A DNA stretch of 64,000 nt, taken from assembly GCF_038562415.1 (NCBI RefSeq), contig NZ_JBCFBA010000002.1, forward strand, positions 258,564 to 322,563. Direction: 5' to 3'. The notes under the pieces were generated by a model. It did not search any database and was not told where the DNA came from. It saw only the letters and a program-made list of their open reading frames with translations. The position numbers were made by a program, and so were the translations under genes. Numbering within the stretch: position 1 is the stretch's first letter; every line of letters begins with the position of its first letter. Below, in pieces: positions 18,652 through 27,236 of the stretch. The stretch is from Solidesulfovibrio sp. (lineage in GTDB: Bacteria; Desulfobacterota; Desulfovibrionia; Desulfovibrionales; Desulfovibrionaceae).

Positions 18652-19197
18652 TTAGCGGAAGAAGTCCTCGTCCGAGGCGGCCTGGGCGGAAGCGTTTCCG
18701 GCCGGCGGGACATCGCCGAGCAACTGCGACATGTCCTGGATCTCGTCGGAGGAAAAAACCTTGTCGACGTCGAGAATGAGGATGAAGCGTTCGGCATGCT
18801 TGCCGATGCCCCGGATGAAGTCGGTGCGCACGGCCGCGCCCATGCGGGGCGGCGGATCGATGCGGTCGGTTTCGAGTTCCAGCACTTCCTTGACCGAGTC
18901 GGCCAGGGCGCCCATGACCGAAACGGCGTCGTCGCGGCGGATCTCCACGATGACGATGCGGGTGTTGAGGGTGCGTTCCACCTGGCCCAGGCCGAACTTC
19001 ATCCTGAGGTCCACCACCGGCACGGCGCTTCCCCGCACGTTGACCACGCCGCGCATGAATTCCGGCGTCTGGGGGATGCGGGTGATCTCGGCGTAGTCGA
19101 GGATCTCCCGCACGGAAAAAATGTCGATGGCGAAAATCTCCTGCCCCAGGGTCAAAGTGAGAAACCGCTGGCTTTGGGATTGATCGGGAGCGGCCAT
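18652..19197 (-). CDS. cheW: Chemotaxis coupling protein CheW
   Basis: 181-residue adaptor joining chemoreceptors to CheA. Typical CheW sequence: FLTLTLGQEIFAIDIFSVREIL, then the receptor/kinase-binding core RGVVNVRGSAVPVVDLR. An acidic/Ala tail of about 25 residues ends DEDFFR. The ATG is preceded by AAGGGGA. It is the first gene of the leftward chemotaxis cluster, 117 bases before the receptor gene. No cheR or cheB is present in the window, so the methylation enzymes must be encoded elsewhere. Confidence 0.93.
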   Translation of the reverse strand: MAAPDQSQSQRFLTLTLGQEIFAIDIFSVREILDYAEITRIPQTPEFMRGVVNVRGSAVPVVDLRMKFGLGQVERTLNTRIVIVEIRRDDAVSVMGALADSVKEVLELETDRIDPPPRMGAAVRTDFIRGIGKHAERFILILDVDKVFSSDEIQDMSQLLGDVPPAGNASAQAASDEDFFR

Positions 19198-19454
19198 GGT
19201 AATCCCCTTCCTCGTTGCGTTGGTTCATCGAGATGGTTGGGCATGGGCGGTGCGACCCCGGAAAAGCTTTTGCCCACGTCAGATTACGCCGTGGCCCCTG
19301 TCAGGACAACGTTTTTTTATCTTGCAGACCGCTTGAACGAGCGATTTGCCGTCCTGGCCAGGCCGGGACGACGGCGGTGCGGGCGCACCGAAGCAATTAT
19401 GGCTCCACATTTGACGCGGTTGGGTCTATGTTGGCCCCAACAAGCGAGGTGCCC

Positions 19455-19967
19455 ATGCCCCCCAAACGCGCCGCCACGGCGGCTGTTGGCAAGACGCTGG
19501 AAGATCGGCGCGAGACGGCCCGCGACGCGGCGCTTAAGGAACTCAAGGCCCTGCGGGCCGATCTGGCCACCTTGGAGGCGGTCCTGTCCGGGAAACGCAA
19601 AAAGGGCGATTTTTCGCTCTTCGACGTGGCCCACGGCGCCTTCGAGATCTTCCGTTGCGCCGAGGCCGTGTTCGAGGCCGACGTCCTGCTCGATTCCCTG
19701 GCCGTGGAGCTGGAGTCGGTAAAATCCGTGGAATACCTTGAAAAACACGGGGCGACCGAACTCGTCAAACCGGCCGGCTGGCACTGGATCTCGCCGCGCG
19801 GCGAAATGCATTTTCTGGGCAAGGCCGGGGAGGCCGGCAAGGCCGCCGAAAAGCTGGCCGGGCTGCTGTCCGGCGCCAAGCGGGCCAAGCGGCGCGAGAC
19901 GGCCGCGCCTCCCGACCAGGACGCGTCCCCGGAACCGACGGCGGACGGGGAAGCCGGCCCGGCATGA
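19455..19967 (+). CDS. Conserved-looking hypothetical protein
   Basis: 170-residue soluble protein I do not recognise. It starts MPPKRAATAAVG, continues with a charged helical segment (about residues 15-50), then a more ordered part with FEIFRCAEAVFEADVLLDSL and GWHWISPRGEMHFLGKAG. The tail is Ala/Pro/Glu-rich. GAGGT precedes the ATG; upstream in-frame starts give Arg-rich extensions. Its stop overlaps the next gene's start by four bases (ATGA), so it is translated together with the L,D-transpeptidase-like lipoprotein. No function assigned. Confidence 0.7.
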   Translation: MPPKRAATAAVGKTLEDRRETARDAALKELKALRADLATLEAVLSGKRKKGDFSLFDVAHGAFEIFRCAEAVFEADVLLDSLAVELESVKSVEYLEKHGATELVKPAGWHWISPRGEMHFLGKAGEAGKAAEKLAGLLSGAKRAKRRETAAPPDQDASPEPTADGEAGPA

Positions 19968-21175
19968 GGCCCGGGCGGCGGGGTGCCAGCAGCCGGCTGG
20001 CGGCGTTCACGCTTGTATTGGCCCTGGCCTTCGTGCTGGTCTGCCAGGGCTGCTCCGAGGACCGGCCGGCCGGGGACAAGGACAGCCTGACCGGCAAGAC
20101 GCCCGTGGTGCGGCCCGAGGACGTCCATGGCCGGGGTGCCGGCGGCGCCGCCGTGCTGGCCCCGGATTACCGGCAGGGCCTTTCCGCTTCCCTGGAGGCC
20201 GACCCCAAGGCCAAGGCCGCTCGAAACGAGGGCGCGCCCCTGTCCGATCCGGCCACCGGGCGGCTGTTCGCCGGCCGGCCGGCCGGGAACACGGTGCCGG
20301 CCGCCGGGCCGCCGCCGACCGCTTCGTCCATGCCGGCCGCCGGGCCGTCGGCTTCGGGGCCGGGAGCCGCCGCCCTGGCGGCGCCGGCGCAAGCGGCCCA
20401 GGCCGCCCCGCCCGCGACGCAGACACCCCCGCCCCGGGCCACGGCCGCCGCGGCCCCCAAAGGCACGGCCGCCTCCGGCGGCACCGGGGCCACGGAGGCC
20501 TTCCCCGTGGCCGCCTGCCGGCAGTTGGTGCTGGTTTCGGCCAAGGATTTCGCGGCCACCTCGGGCGAGTTGCGCCGCTTCGAGCGGTCAGGCCCTGGCG
20601 CGCCCTGGCGGGAGGCGGGTTCGGCCGTACCCTGCCGGCTGGGCCGAAACGGCCTGGGCGTCGGGCGGGGCCTCGTGGCCCTGGCCGACGGGCCGGTCAA
20701 GGCCCAGGGCGACGGCCGCACGCCGGCCGGGTTGTTCTCCCTGCCCGAGGCCTTCGGCTACGCCGGGGAGGAGGCGGCCCGAAACGCCGGCGTGCGCCTG
20801 CCCTATGCGGCGCTGACCGACCGGGCGGCCTGCGTCACCGAGGCCGCCTCGCCCCTGTACGGCCGGGTCGTGGGGCCGGGGGAGCGCGGGGCGGGCGGCG
20901 CGGCCGGCCAGGAACGCATGGTGCGCGACGACCGGGCCAACGTCTGGGGCCTGGTCATCGGCCACAACCGCGACCAGCCCGATCCCCGGGCCGGGACCTG
21001 CCTGTTTCTCAACGTGCGTCCGGCCTCGGGCCCGCCCACCGGCGGTTCGGTCGGCTGCCCCGAGGAGGCGGCCGCGACGCTTGCCGCCTGGCTCGACCCG
21101 GCGGCGGCGCCCGTCCTGGCCGTGCTGCCCGAGGCGGTCTACGCGCGGGAGCGCCGGGCCTGGGGGCTGCCGTAA
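19964..21175 (+). CDS. L,D-transpeptidase-like exported protein
   Basis: 403-residue exported protein. An N-terminal signal segment ends LVCQGCS, which could be a lipoprotein site although Cys at -3 is atypical. A long Ala/Pro-rich linker (about residues 50-185) leads to a C-terminal YkuD-like domain with H334 in VIGHNRD and the catalytic-type Cys365 in GGSVGCPEE. These enzymes cross-link peptidoglycan or attach proteins to it. The usual SHGC appears as SVGC, as in the more distant members of the family, so activity is likely but not certain. Translationally coupled to the upstream hypothetical gene. Confidence 0.75.
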   Translation: MRPGRRGASSRLAAFTLVLALAFVLVCQGCSEDRPAGDKDSLTGKTPVVRPEDVHGRGAGGAAVLAPDYRQGLSASLEADPKAKAARNEGAPLSDPATGRLFAGRPAGNTVPAAGPPPTASSMPAAGPSASGPGAAALAAPAQAAQAAPPATQTPPPRATAAAAPKGTAASGGTGATEAFPVAACRQLVLVSAKDFAATSGELRRFERSGPGAPWREAGSAVPCRLGRNGLGVGRGLVALADGPVKAQGDGRTPAGLFSLPEAFGYAGEEAARNAGVRLPYAALTDRAACVTEAASPLYGRVVGPGERGAGGAAGQERMVRDDRANVWGLVIGHNRDQPDPRAGTCLFLNVRPASGPPTGGSVGCPEEAAATLAAWLDPAAAPVLAVLPEAVYARERRAWGLP

Positions 21176-21179
21176 TCTT

Positions 21180-21998
21180 TTACGCGCCCTGGGGCCCTTG
21201 GGGGCGCCTGCGCCGCAGCCCTTCCTCGATGCCGAAAAAGGCCAGTTCCAGCCAGTCCAGGCCGAAGGAGAGCGCCGCTTCCTCGTCGGCCAGGACCAGG
21301 GCCTTTCGCGCCTCGTCGATCTCCACCAGCCGGAACAGGTCCATCTTGGCGATGAAATCCTGGAAGGCGTCGGGCTGGTACAGGGCCAGCCAGACCATCT
21401 GCTCCTGCTTGGCGGCGAGCCTGGCCCCCTTGCCCCGGGCCAGGGCCATCAGCCGCATGTAGCGGTCGTTGGCGGCGTTGTAGACGGCCAGTTCCTGGTC
21501 GGCCAGCCAGGACGACGCGTCCCAATCCGCGTCCTCCTCGAAGCCCCGGCAATGGGGTTCGCGCACGACGAAAAACTGCTCCACCACGTGGCCCGCCTCG
21601 TCCAGGCGGCTGGCCCGGCCCAGGGGATAGGTGCGACAGGCCCCGGGCCGGTCGGCGTAGACCTTGCAGCCCTCGGCGGAAACGAAGGGGCAGCGCTTGT
21701 GCCGTTCCTCGCGCATCTTCAGGCGCGGCATGGGGAAACCGGAGTCCGGGATGGTCAGGCGCACGGCGAAATGGGTGAGGAAGTCGCTGGAGGAAATCTT
21801 GAGCGCCCGGCGCAGGCGCAGGGCGTCGTAGGGCGTGAGCATGAGCGTGAGGTCCGAGCAGCAGGCATTGAAGCAGGGGACTTGCGGATGGCAGGCGAAG
21901 CGGAAGGACTCCCCGTCCTTGAGCTCGGGCAGGGACTGGAGAAACGCCTCGGTGGCGTCGGCCTCGCGTTGGGACAGGGCGTCGTTCAAATCTTTCAT
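21180..21998 (-). CDS. YkgJ-family cysteine cluster protein
   Basis: 272-residue cytoplasmic protein with the zinc/iron-chelating YkgJ domain. Cysteines at 36, 42, 46 and 47 (C-x5-C-x3-CC), then further ones in HKRCPF, EGCKVYADRPGACRTYP and PHCRGF, give the full set. The family's biochemical role is unsettled; metal binding is inferred. The start MKDLNDALSQRE has AAGGAG upstream. The gene converges with the transpeptidase-like gene with only four bases between stops, and is divergent from the RsbW-like gene. Confidence 0.85.
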   Translation of the reverse strand: MKDLNDALSQREADATEAFLQSLPELKDGESFRFACHPQVPCFNACCSDLTLMLTPYDALRLRRALKISSSDFLTHFAVRLTIPDSGFPMPRLKMREERHKRCPFVSAEGCKVYADRPGACRTYPLGRASRLDEAGHVVEQFFVVREPHCRGFEEDADWDASSWLADQELAVYNAANDRYMRLMALARGKGARLAAKQEQMVWLALYQPDAFQDFIAKMDLFRLVEIDEARKALVLADEEAALSFGLDWLELAFFGIEEGLRRRRPQGPQGA

Positions 21999-22082
21999 GG
22001 CGGCAGGGCTCCTTGCCCGGGGCTTCTACGTCCGCCGGGGGCCCTTGGCAAGAAGCCGGGCGGCCGCAAGCGGCCGCCGCCT

Positions 22083-22111
22083 TGACAGGCCGGCGAAAAA
22101 CAGAAATTGAG
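22083..22111 (+). promoter_or_regulatory. Possible promoter of the RsbW-STAS genes
   Basis: A perfect TTGACA (22083-22088) is followed after 17 bases by AATTGA, a poor -10. The position, about 160 bases before the RsbW-like gene, is reasonable. The -35 is good but the promoter is not proven. Confidence 0.35.
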
Positions 22112-22272
22112 CGGGGATCGGTCGGACGTCGGCCCCGCCTGGAACGGATCGGGGACGGCGGCGCAAGGCCGGCGGCGCGTGCCGCCCGCCCGCGCCACCT
22201 CGGTGCCCGGCGCAACGCGCGTGCTTTCGGGCCAACGCCAGCGGGGGCGGTGACCTTCGCCTCGGGGACAGG

Positions 22273-22689
22273 ATGCAACCGGGCTTTTCCTTGCGACTCG
22301 ACAACCGCCTGCTGGAACTCGACCGTCTCGGCGACGCGGTGGAGGCCTTTGGCGAGGCCCACGGCCTGCCCGCCAAACTCCGTTTTCAGATCCGTCTGGT
22401 CCTCGACGAACTGCTCACCAACATCATCAATTACGGCTACACCGACGAGGCCGACCACGTCATCGACGTGGTCATGGGCCAGGCCGGGGGGCGCCTGCGC
22501 TTCGTCATCGAGGACGACGCCCGGGCCTTCGACCCGCTCACGGCCGTGCCGCCGGACCTCGTCTCGGGGGTCGACGAGCGCCGCATCGGGGGGCTGGGCA
22601 TCCATCTGGTGCGCACGATCATGGATCGCGTCGCCTACGAGCGGGTGGGCGGCAGGAACCGGCTGCTCCTGGAAAAGGACATCGACTAA
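22273..22689 (+). CDS. RsbW-like anti-sigma serine kinase
   Basis: 138-residue GHKL ATP-binding protein. The N box is VLDELLTNIINYGY with the catalytic Glu and Asn. The G1 box reads IEDDARAFDP, with Ala where Gly is usual, and the G2 box is RIGGLGIHLVRTIMD. Proteins of this type phosphorylate a STAS partner and hold a sigma factor or another target. The partner is almost certainly the STAS protein encoded 18 bases downstream. No sigma-factor gene is nearby. Confidence 0.88.
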   Translation: MQPGFSLRLDNRLLELDRLGDAVEAFGEAHGLPAKLRFQIRLVLDELLTNIINYGYTDEADHVIDVVMGQAGGRLRFVIEDDARAFDPLTAVPPDLVSGVDERRIGGLGIHLVRTIMDRVAYERVGGRNRLLLEKDID

Positions 22690-22707
22690 CGCAAAGGGGG
22701 GCGAGAG

Positions 22708-23043
22708 ATGCAACTTGTGGAAAAGGAGAACGGCGAGGTCACCGTGCTGGAGCTGGGCGGCCGCCTGGACAGCAACACCTCCAAGGTCCTCGAGGACAAG
22801 GTCATGGAGATCCTCGGCCAGGGCAGGAAAAAGCTGCTCATGGATTTCAAGGATGTGGACTACATCAATTCCACCGGCCTGCGCGTGCTGCTTTTGGCCT
22901 TGCAGCAGCTCAAGAAGAGCCAGGGCAAGCTCGTGCTTTCCACCATCAAGGACTACATGAAGGAAGTGTTCGAGATTTCCGGTTATACGGAAATTTTTCC
23001 CATCTACGCCACCCAGGAAGAAGCCCTGGGGCATTTTGCCTAG
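22708..23043 (+). CDS. STAS-domain anti-anti-sigma factor
   Basis: 111-residue RsbV-like protein. The conserved phosphorylation site is S55 in VDYINSTGLRVLL, and the N-terminal VTVLELGGRLDSNTS is classic. It would bind the RsbW-like kinase when unphosphorylated and release the kinase's target. AAGGGGGGC precedes the start. An RsbU-type phosphatase that could reactivate it is encoded 6.7 kb downstream on the other strand. Confidence 0.9.
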   Translation: MQLVEKENGEVTVLELGGRLDSNTSKVLEDKVMEILGQGRKKLLMDFKDVDYINSTGLRVLLLALQQLKKSQGKLVLSTIKDYMKEVFEISGYTEIFPIYATQEEALGHFA

Positions 23044-23160
23044 GGCCGCGCCCTGGTGAGCCCCGGCGCGCCGGATGGGGCATGCGCTTGCCCTGAGGCC
23101 GCGCCTTCGCGGGGAGGCGCGGGCAGCGCCGGGACAGGCCGTGCCCGGGGAGAGATTGCC

Positions 23161-23811
23161 GTGAGATACGCACTTTTTCGGTTTCCGTCGTGCCTGGCCG
23201 CCTTGGCCGTGCTGGCCGGGCTGGCCCTTGCCGCCCCCGTGGCGGCCCGGGCCGCGGACGGCCCCATGGAACTGGCCGGCATCCGCCTGGGCCAGTCCGT
23301 GGACGAGTTGGCCGGCAAGCTGGCCTCCTCGGACATCGACCGTTCGCCCCAGCGGCCGTCGATCGGCGTCGTACCCTTGCTGGCCTTGCCCGGCTACCGT
23401 AGCGGCTACGCCGACGTGGGGCTTTGCGCCAAGCCCGGCCGGGTGGTGCGCGTCAAGATGAACTACGCCGACGATTCCCTGGCCTTTTTCAACAAGGTCA
23501 TGGAAGCCCTCAGGAAGCGCTACGGCGAACCCAAGGAATGGCGCGGCAACGCCTTCGGCACCCTGCGCACCTGGAAATGGAGCCTGCGGGCCCCGGGCGG
23601 CGAACCGGTCAGCCTCATCCTCATGCACTACGAGGGCGAGGACGGCGCGTTCACCGACGGCAACTCCATCCGCATCGCCGCCACCTCCCTGGTGCGCGAG
23701 GAGGAGTTGTGCCAGGCCGTCAAGCGCAAGGCCTCGGGCGCCAATCCGGCCGGCGGCGTGGGGGCGGTGGAAGCCGAGAGCCTCGGCCTGGACTGGTTCT
23801 TGCCCCGCTGA
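23161..23811 (+). CDS. Secreted protein of unknown function
   Basis: 216-residue protein with a clear signal peptide (about residues 1-30, ending VAARAAD). The mature part starts MELAGIRLGQSVDELAGKL and has several aromatic strands, with a repeated-looking MELAGIRLGQ/GYADVGLCAKPG layout. It resembles small periplasmic proteins that follow outer-membrane stress genes but I cannot name a family. GTG was chosen because GGGGAGA lies seven bases upstream and the signal peptide then starts correctly. It precedes the dynamin-like gene by 20 bases, so the two are probably co-transcribed. Confidence 0.68.
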   Translation: MRYALFRFPSCLAALAVLAGLALAAPVAARAADGPMELAGIRLGQSVDELAGKLASSDIDRSPQRPSIGVVPLLALPGYRSGYADVGLCAKPGRVVRVKMNYADDSLAFFNKVMEALRKRYGEPKEWRGNAFGTLRTWKWSLRAPGGEPVSLILMHYEGEDGAFTDGNSIRIAATSLVREEELCQAVKRKASGANPAGGVGAVEAESLGLDWFLPR

Positions 23812-23831
23812 CGGGCAACCCCGGAGGATTC

Positions 23832-25535
23832 GTGGCCAGCGCCCTTCTGGAGTCGCGGTTTCTGCAACGCCGGGCCGAACTGTCCGGGCTTCTGGGCCGG
23901 CTTGGCGAACTCACCGCCCGTTGCGGCCGCTCGGACCTGGAGTCCGTGGCCGCCGAACTGGCCGCCCACGCCCTGGAACCGTTTTTTCTGGTCGTGGTCG
24001 GCGAGGTCAAGACCGGCAAGAGCAGCCTCGTCAACGCCCTGCTCGACGCCGAGGTCACGGCCGTGGCCCCGGACCCCTGCACCGACCGCATCCGGGTCAT
24101 CGCCCGGGGAAGCGAGCCCGGCGAAACGGCGAAGGGGCCGCTTCTTACCCACGTGCGCCTCGACAACCCCATCCTCGACGGCCTGGCCATCGTCGACACC
24201 CCGGGCGTGGACAGCATCATCGACCGCCACCAGGAGATCACCGAACGGTTCATCCCCCGGGCCGACCTGGTGCTCTTCGTCTTTTCCGTGCTCAATCCCT
24301 ATTCCCGCTCGGCCTGGGACTTCCACGACCTGGCCGCCGAGGCCTGGCGGCGCCACGTGGCCTTCGCCCTGACCCAGGCCGACCTGGCCACGGCCGAGCA
24401 GATCGCCGTCAACACGGCCCGGCTGCGGGAACTGGCCGGGCAGCGGGGCATGGCCGACCCCACGATCTTCCTGGTCTCCTCCACGGTGGGCCGGGCCGAC
24501 CCCGAGGCCGGCGGCATCGAGGCGCTTCGCCGCCATATCCGGGAACTCACCGCCTCGGGCGGCCATTTCGCGGCCAAGCTCGAGGCCACCCGCCGCTCGG
24601 CCCAGCGCTTGCTGGCCGACCTTTCGTCCGGCCTCGACGCCCGGGCCCGAGAGCTCGACGCCGACGCGGCCGAGGCCGAGCGCATCGCCAAGCGCCTGGA
24701 ATCCGCCCGGTTGGCGGCCGGCCGCGAGGCCGAGGTGCTGCGCACCCGGGTGGAGGCGGCCTATGCCCGGCTTTCCGGGGCGTTCGAGGCGGCCTTTGCC
24801 CGCGAACTGACCTTTTCCGGCATGATCGGCCGCAGCCTGGCCGGGCTGTGGCGGCGGCGGGACCAGGCCGGGCCGGCGGCGCGCCTCGCGCAACTGGGCG
24901 AAATCTTCGCCGCCGACCTGGAACGCGAGGTCGAGGCCATCGCCCGGCAGGGCGCCCAGCATGTTTTCGAGAGCGTGACCGGCTCGGCCCGGCTGCTCCT
25001 GGACGAACTGCGCCGCCATCGCCACGACCGGGACCTGCCGGCCGACGCCCTGGGCGAGCAGCGCGACCGCGTCCTGGCCGAGGTGACCGCCGGGGTGGAG
25101 GCGCTGCTCGCCGACGGCGGCCCGCTTTCCGGCATCGACCCGGGCAGCGTGACGGGCATGGACCCCAAGGCGGCCCTGGGCGGGGCGTTGGTGGTGCTGG
25201 GCACGCTCTTCGCCGTGGCCGTCAAGAGCACGGTCATCGACGTGACCGGCGGCGTGGTCGCGGCCTTGGGCGCGCTGCTCGCCGGCAGCGCCCTTTTCTG
25301 GCAGCGGCCGCGCGTGCTGGCCGAGATGCGCCGACGCCTGGCCGGGGGCGGGGAGCGGCTTCGCCGGGAGCTCGACGAGCGCCTGGCCGCCCGGGTGGAC
25401 CGGATCTTCCGCGAGCTCGCCGACCGCTTCGAACCCTTTTTCGCCGACGTGGCCGCGCGGCGCCGCAGCCTGGAGGAACTTGCCTCCCGGCGCGACGAGC
25501 TGGCCGCGGCCCTGGCCGCCTTCGACCCGGCCTAG
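23832..25535 (+). CDS. Bacterial dynamin-like GTPase
   Basis: 567-residue membrane-associated GTPase of the dynamin superfamily. P-loop GEVKTGKS (residues 57-64), switch Thr in DPCTDRI (T84), DTPG at 122-125, and TQAD at 181-184 where other GTPases have (N/T)KxD. A long helical stalk follows, then two adjoining hydrophobic segments at about 440-485 that can act as membrane paddle, and a final helical part. GTG follows GGAGG. Such proteins remodel or protect membranes; some act in phage defence or membrane repair. It lies between the secreted-protein and sulfotransferase genes. The altered G4 motif implies unusual guanine recognition. Confidence 0.85.
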   Translation: MASALLESRFLQRRAELSGLLGRLGELTARCGRSDLESVAAELAAHALEPFFLVVVGEVKTGKSSLVNALLDAEVTAVAPDPCTDRIRVIARGSEPGETAKGPLLTHVRLDNPILDGLAIVDTPGVDSIIDRHQEITERFIPRADLVLFVFSVLNPYSRSAWDFHDLAAEAWRRHVAFALTQADLATAEQIAVNTARLRELAGQRGMADPTIFLVSSTVGRADPEAGGIEALRRHIRELTASGGHFAAKLEATRRSAQRLLADLSSGLDARARELDADAAEAERIAKRLESARLAAGREAEVLRTRVEAAYARLSGAFEAAFARELTFSGMIGRSLAGLWRRRDQAGPAARLAQLGEIFAADLEREVEAIARQGAQHVFESVTGSARLLLDELRRHRHDRDLPADALGEQRDRVLAEVTAGVEALLADGGPLSGIDPGSVTGMDPKAALGGALVVLGTLFAVAVKSTVIDVTGGVVAALGALLAGSALFWQRPRVLAEMRRRLAGGGERLRRELDERLAARVDRIFRELADRFEPFFADVAARRRSLEELASRRDELAAALAAFDPA

Positions 25536-25558
25536 GCCGGCCCGCCCGGCACCCGCCC

Positions 25559-26398
25559 ATGGCCGGCGAACCGCCCTTTCTGTTCCTGCACCTTCCGCGC
25601 ACGGCCGGAACCACGCTCAACCGCCTGCTGGAGCGCCGGTTCGCGCCCCAGGAAGTCCTTTCCCTCTACAGCCGCGACGACTTCGCCCGAAACGCCGTCG
25701 TCGACCGGCGGCGCCTGGACGGCCTGCGTCTGATCCAAGGCCATGTGCTGCTGACCGACTACGAGGCCTTCACCTTCTACGATGCGCCCGTGCGGGTCTT
25801 CACCTTCCTGCGCGAGCCCGTGGCCCGGGTGATTTCCGAATACTTTTTCCTGCGCACCTGGCCGGGCCAGCATCTGTATCCGCTGCTCAACGAGCCGGGA
25901 ATGGACCTGGCCGCCTACGTCACGAGCGGGCACAAGCTCCTGCGCTACAAGGGCGCCAACTTCATGACCCGGGTGCTGTCCGGGCTCGACCCCGACGCCC
26001 GGCCGCAAGCGGCCCTGGAGCGGGCCATGGAGAACCTGCGCCGCCGTTTCGTCTGCTTCGGGCTCACCGAGCGCTTCGACGAAAGCCTGCTGCTTCTGGC
26101 CGATGTCCTGGGGCTGACGGATCTGCTCTACGAACGGCAAAACGTCCTGCGCCGCCCGGAAGCGGAGCGGGCGACAACCGAGGAGCGCGCGCTCGTGGCC
26201 GCGCGCAACAGCCTGGACACCGCGCTGCATGCCTTTGCCGTAACGCTTTTCGAGGAGCGCCTGGCCGCCGGTGGGGCGGCGTTCGCGGCCAGGCTCGCCC
26301 GCCACCGCCAGCTTCTGGGCAGGTTCCAGAAGCTGTGCCGCCTGCTCGACGCCCGGGCCGGCAAGGAAACGGGCGCCATCGACAATCCCAAGGGCTAG
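25559..26398 (+). CDS. Sulfotransferase-family protein
   Basis: 279-residue protein of the PAPS-dependent sulfotransferase type-2 family. The 5'-phosphosulfate loop is FLHLPRTAGTTLNRLL (residues 8-23), with Arg for the usual Lys. The 3'-phosphate motif is FLREPVARVISEYFF (about 83-97) with R85 and S93. These enzymes sulfate glycans or other carbohydrates. It starts 23 bases after the dynamin gene with no strong ribosome site, so coupling is likely. The acceptor is unknown, and loss of the Lys may change activity. Confidence 0.8.
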   Translation: MAGEPPFLFLHLPRTAGTTLNRLLERRFAPQEVLSLYSRDDFARNAVVDRRRLDGLRLIQGHVLLTDYEAFTFYDAPVRVFTFLREPVARVISEYFFLRTWPGQHLYPLLNEPGMDLAAYVTSGHKLLRYKGANFMTRVLSGLDPDARPQAALERAMENLRRRFVCFGLTERFDESLLLLADVLGLTDLLYERQNVLRRPEAERATTEERALVAARNSLDTALHAFAVTLFEERLAAGGAAFAARLARHRQLLGRFQKLCRLLDARAGKETGAIDNPKG

Positions 26399-26426
26399 GT
26401 GGCCGGCCCGCTGCGGCGGGCGAATC

Positions 26427-26852
26427 CTAGGGAGAGGCCTTGGCGTTCGGCCCCAGGCCCAGGGCGGCGGCCGCGTCCCGGTCGCCGACGCGCACGGCGG
26501 CGTCGAGGCGGAAATACTTGTCGCGCCGGATGCCCGACAGAGTCACCGGCGTTCCCGGTGGCAGGAGCCGCTCCATGGCCTGCCGGGCCGCCCGCGCCGC
26601 CAGACGGTCCCCGGGCTCCGGCGCGCGCAACTCCGGCGCGTTCACGCCGGAAAGGCGCACCCGTATCCCCTTGCCGATCACCTCCGGGTATTCCGGGATG
26701 TCCACCACCACCGTGTCCCCGTCGCACACCCGCACCACCACGGCGGTCACGCTGCCGTAGTCGCGGCCGCCCGCGCCCCAGCCCGGGGGGGCCAAGCCGA
26801 GGCAGGCGGCAAACGCCGCGAGACAGAGCGTCACGCGCGGGGAGGGGGGCAT
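26427..26852 (-). CDS. Secreted thermonuclease-fold protein
   Basis: 141-residue exported protein with a staphylococcal-nuclease (SNase) domain. The signal peptide covers about residues 1-27. Recognisable motifs are VCDGDTVVVDI (metal-site Asp 44/46) and IRVRLSGVNAPEL with R66 and E74. The second conserved Asp of RLxGIDAPE is Asn71. The basic IRRDKYFR segment supplies the other catalytic Arg candidate. Compact for the family. Likely a periplasmic nuclease, but the Asn change makes catalysis uncertain. Confidence 0.8.
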   Translation of the reverse strand: MPPSPRVTLCLAAFAACLGLAPPGWGAGGRDYGSVTAVVVRVCDGDTVVVDIPEYPEVIGKGIRVRLSGVNAPELRAPEPGDRLAARAARQAMERLLPPGTPVTLSGIRRDKYFRLDAAVRVGDRDAAAALGLGPNAKASP

Positions 26853-26878
26853 GGTGGAGCCTTAATCGAATTTTCTAT

Positions 26879-26907
26879 AAAATAGATTTTTTGATTGAAA
26901 AAGGCAA
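26879..26907 (-). promoter_or_regulatory. Promoter of the thermonuclease gene
   Basis: Leftward TTGCCT (26902-26907) and TATTTT (26879-26884) with a 17-base spacer, inside a conspicuous AT-rich block just before the gene. Confidence 0.5.
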
Positions 26908-27004
26908 GATCGGCCCGCCGAAACAGCCGCGCCGGCCAGGCCCGGAGAGGGATGCTACGGCGAGGCCGGCCAACGGGAACGCGTCAGGTCGGTTGCCGGC
27001 CGAG

Positions 27005-27082
27005 GGTCTGGCCGAAGGTGTCGCAGGTCATGGGCGGGCCGGTGGTCTGGCCGAAGGTGTCGCAGGGCGTGGGCGGGCCGGG
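27005..27082. repeat. 39-bp tandem direct repeat, two copies
   Basis: Copies at 27005-27043 and 27044-27082 are identical at 36 of 39 positions. The shared core is GGTCTGGCCGAAGGTGTCGC. Confidence 0.85.
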
Positions 27083-27108
27083 CGACGGGGTACGACGGGC
27101 TGTTTTCT

Positions 27109-27217
27109 CCGGGGCGTCGGCCGCCGGGCACAGAGGGCCGTCGCCGACGGCCCCGGCCGCGCGCCCCAGGTCCACAAAGACGAATGCCTGGACCTACCGG
27201 GGCGTCGGCCGCCGGGC
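27109..27217. repeat. 21-bp direct repeat pair
   Basis: Perfect 21-base copies at 27109-27129 and 27197-27217, beginning CCGGGGCGTCGG. The interval also contains an 8-bp perfect hairpin (GGGCCGTC / GACGGCCC). A shorter CGGCCGCGCGCC repeat occurs at 27154 and 27226. Confidence 0.75.
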
Positions 27218-27236
27218 GGTGGCATCGGCCGCGCGC

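Larger units (their letters stand above)
26853..27236. other. Repeat-rich intergenic region
   Basis: No supported gene. The left end holds an AT-rich promoter for the thermonuclease gene. The rest is a patchwork of direct repeats: a 39-bp tandem pair (27005-27082), a 21-bp pair (27109-27129, 27197-27217) and a perfect 8-bp hairpin (27135-27153). Short open frames across it translate to the repeat itself and look non-functional. Confidence 0.6.

Noticed and set aside
21139..23628. An 829-codon minus-strand frame over the YkgJ to secreted-protein region
   Set aside because: Opposite to the RsbW, STAS and secreted-protein genes; low-complexity shadow translation.
23921..26398. An 825-codon plus-strand frame covering the dynamin gene
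   Set aside because: Only its last 279 codons (the sulfotransferase) make sense. The earlier part is the wrong frame of the dynamin gene and is Arg/Pro-rich.
26984..27175. A 63-codon minus-strand frame in the repeat patch
   Set aside because: Its translation only mirrors the 39-bp repeat and it has no ribosome site.
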